In this document: piece after piece, positions 63,667 through 64,000 of the stretch
How the letters are laid out: each line of letters starts with the position of its first letter
How positions within the stretch are numbered: position 1 is the first letter of the stretch
Source: Rhodanobacter glycinis
GTDB lineage: Bacteria; Pseudomonadota; Gammaproteobacteria; Xanthomonadales; Rhodanobacteraceae
Assembly (NCBI RefSeq): GCF_006438785.1
Contig: NZ_RCZB01000005.1
Location: 124,001 to 188,000, forward strand
Direction: 5' to 3'
Length of the DNA stretch: 64,000 nt
Notes under the pieces: generated by a model
What the model saw: the letters and a program-made list of their open reading frames with translations, nothing else
Told to the model about the DNA's origin: nothing
The model's database searches: none
Program-made: the position numbers and the translations under genes

Positions 63667-64000
63667 ATGACCCCGATCAACAGCACCTCGCCGGCACTCG
63701 ATACCTGGACTGAACTGTCCGGCTTCCATCAGTTGCGCGCACAGGCGCGCAGCGATGGCGGCAAGGGTGCGCTGCCAGCGGTGGCCAAGCAGTTCGAGGC
63801 GATCTTCACCCAGATGATGTTGAAATCGATGCGCGACGCCAACGCCAGCATGGGTAGCGACATCGCCGGCAGCGAGCAGGTCAATTCGTATCGCGACATG
63901 TTCGACCAGCAGCTGTCGCTGAGCCTGGCAAACGGCCACAACGGCCTCGGTATCGCGAAGATGCTGGTACGCCAGCTTGGCGGCAAACCGGATGCCACCG
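63667..64000 (+). CDS. flgJ: Flagellar rod-capping protein / muramidase, N-terminal part
   Basis: The first 111 residues of FlgJ; the gene runs past the window end. The visible rod-binding domain has AVAKQFEAIFTQMMLKSMRD and SYRDMFDQQLSLSLANGHNG. The C-terminal glucosaminidase domain, if present, is outside the window. Confidence 0.93.
   Translation, partial: MTPINSTSPALDTWTELSGFHQLRAQARSDGGKGALPAVAKQFEAIFTQMMLKSMRDANASMGSDIAGSEQVNSYRDMFDQQLSLSLANGHNGLGIAKMLVRQLGGKPDAT

Overview
This 64 kb window is high-GC chromosomal DNA from a gammaproteobacterium, most likely of the order Xanthomonadales. A Rhodanobacteraceae member (Dyella or Rhodanobacter-like) would fit. The reasons are the pairing of a Caulobacter/Xanthomonas-type TonB receptor with glycoside hydrolases, tryptophan-halogenase-like flavoproteins in sugar-uptake loci, and the order flgN-flgM-flgA / cheV / flgBCDEFGHIJ. 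The taxonomic call is inference from gene content only.

Region 1 (1-19.7 kb) is a polysaccharide and oligosaccharide utilisation region. It opens with a truncated GH3 exo-beta-glucosidase overlapping an MFS sugar porter. Next come a TonB receptor and a divergent tryptophan-halogenase homologue separated by a tandem palindromic operator, a small lipoprotein, and a GH39 glycosidase with its own LacI-like operator. The alpha-glucan module follows: a GH13 lipoprotein amylase with a GH31 alpha-glucosidase, a maltodextrin-type TonB receptor, and a divergent GH13 alpha-glucosidase with an esterase. Three copies of the same 14-bp operator (TGAATACGTATGCA) control this module. It would capture maltodextrins at the surface, cleave them in the periplasm and finish them in the cytoplasm. 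No repressor gene and no inner-membrane maltose transporter are in view.

Region 2 (19.7-29 kb) holds an M28 peptidase, two PepSY proteins flanking a GT9 glycosyltransferase, a PQQ glucose dehydrogenase, and an arsenic operon (arsR-arsI-arsC-acr3) that includes a C-As lyase candidate.

Region 3 (29-42 kb) holds an FHA protein overlapping a Ser/Thr kinase with an unusual C-terminal sensor-HAMP half, a LysM/TPR lipoprotein, a heavy-metal-type RND efflux operon behind a 20-bp palindrome, a MASE1 membrane protein, and tRNA-Phe(GAA).

Region 4 (42-51.6 kb) is housekeeping: yggX, mutY, an AsmA-like gene, ftsY, rsmD, coaD, a YfhL-type ferredoxin, gamma-glutamyltranspeptidase, a metallo-hydrolase and a TMEM43 homologue.

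Region 5 (51.6-64 kb) is flagellar and chemotaxis DNA. A degenerate EAL-HDOD protein comes first. The minus-strand operon MCP-flgA-flgM-flgN follows, then cheV, then flgB to flgJ (cut by the window end). Sequence-level promoters are visible: sigma-28 sites for flgM and cheV (and weakly for the chemoreceptor), and a sigma-54 site for flgB. Together they indicate a sigma-54 / FliA hierarchy.
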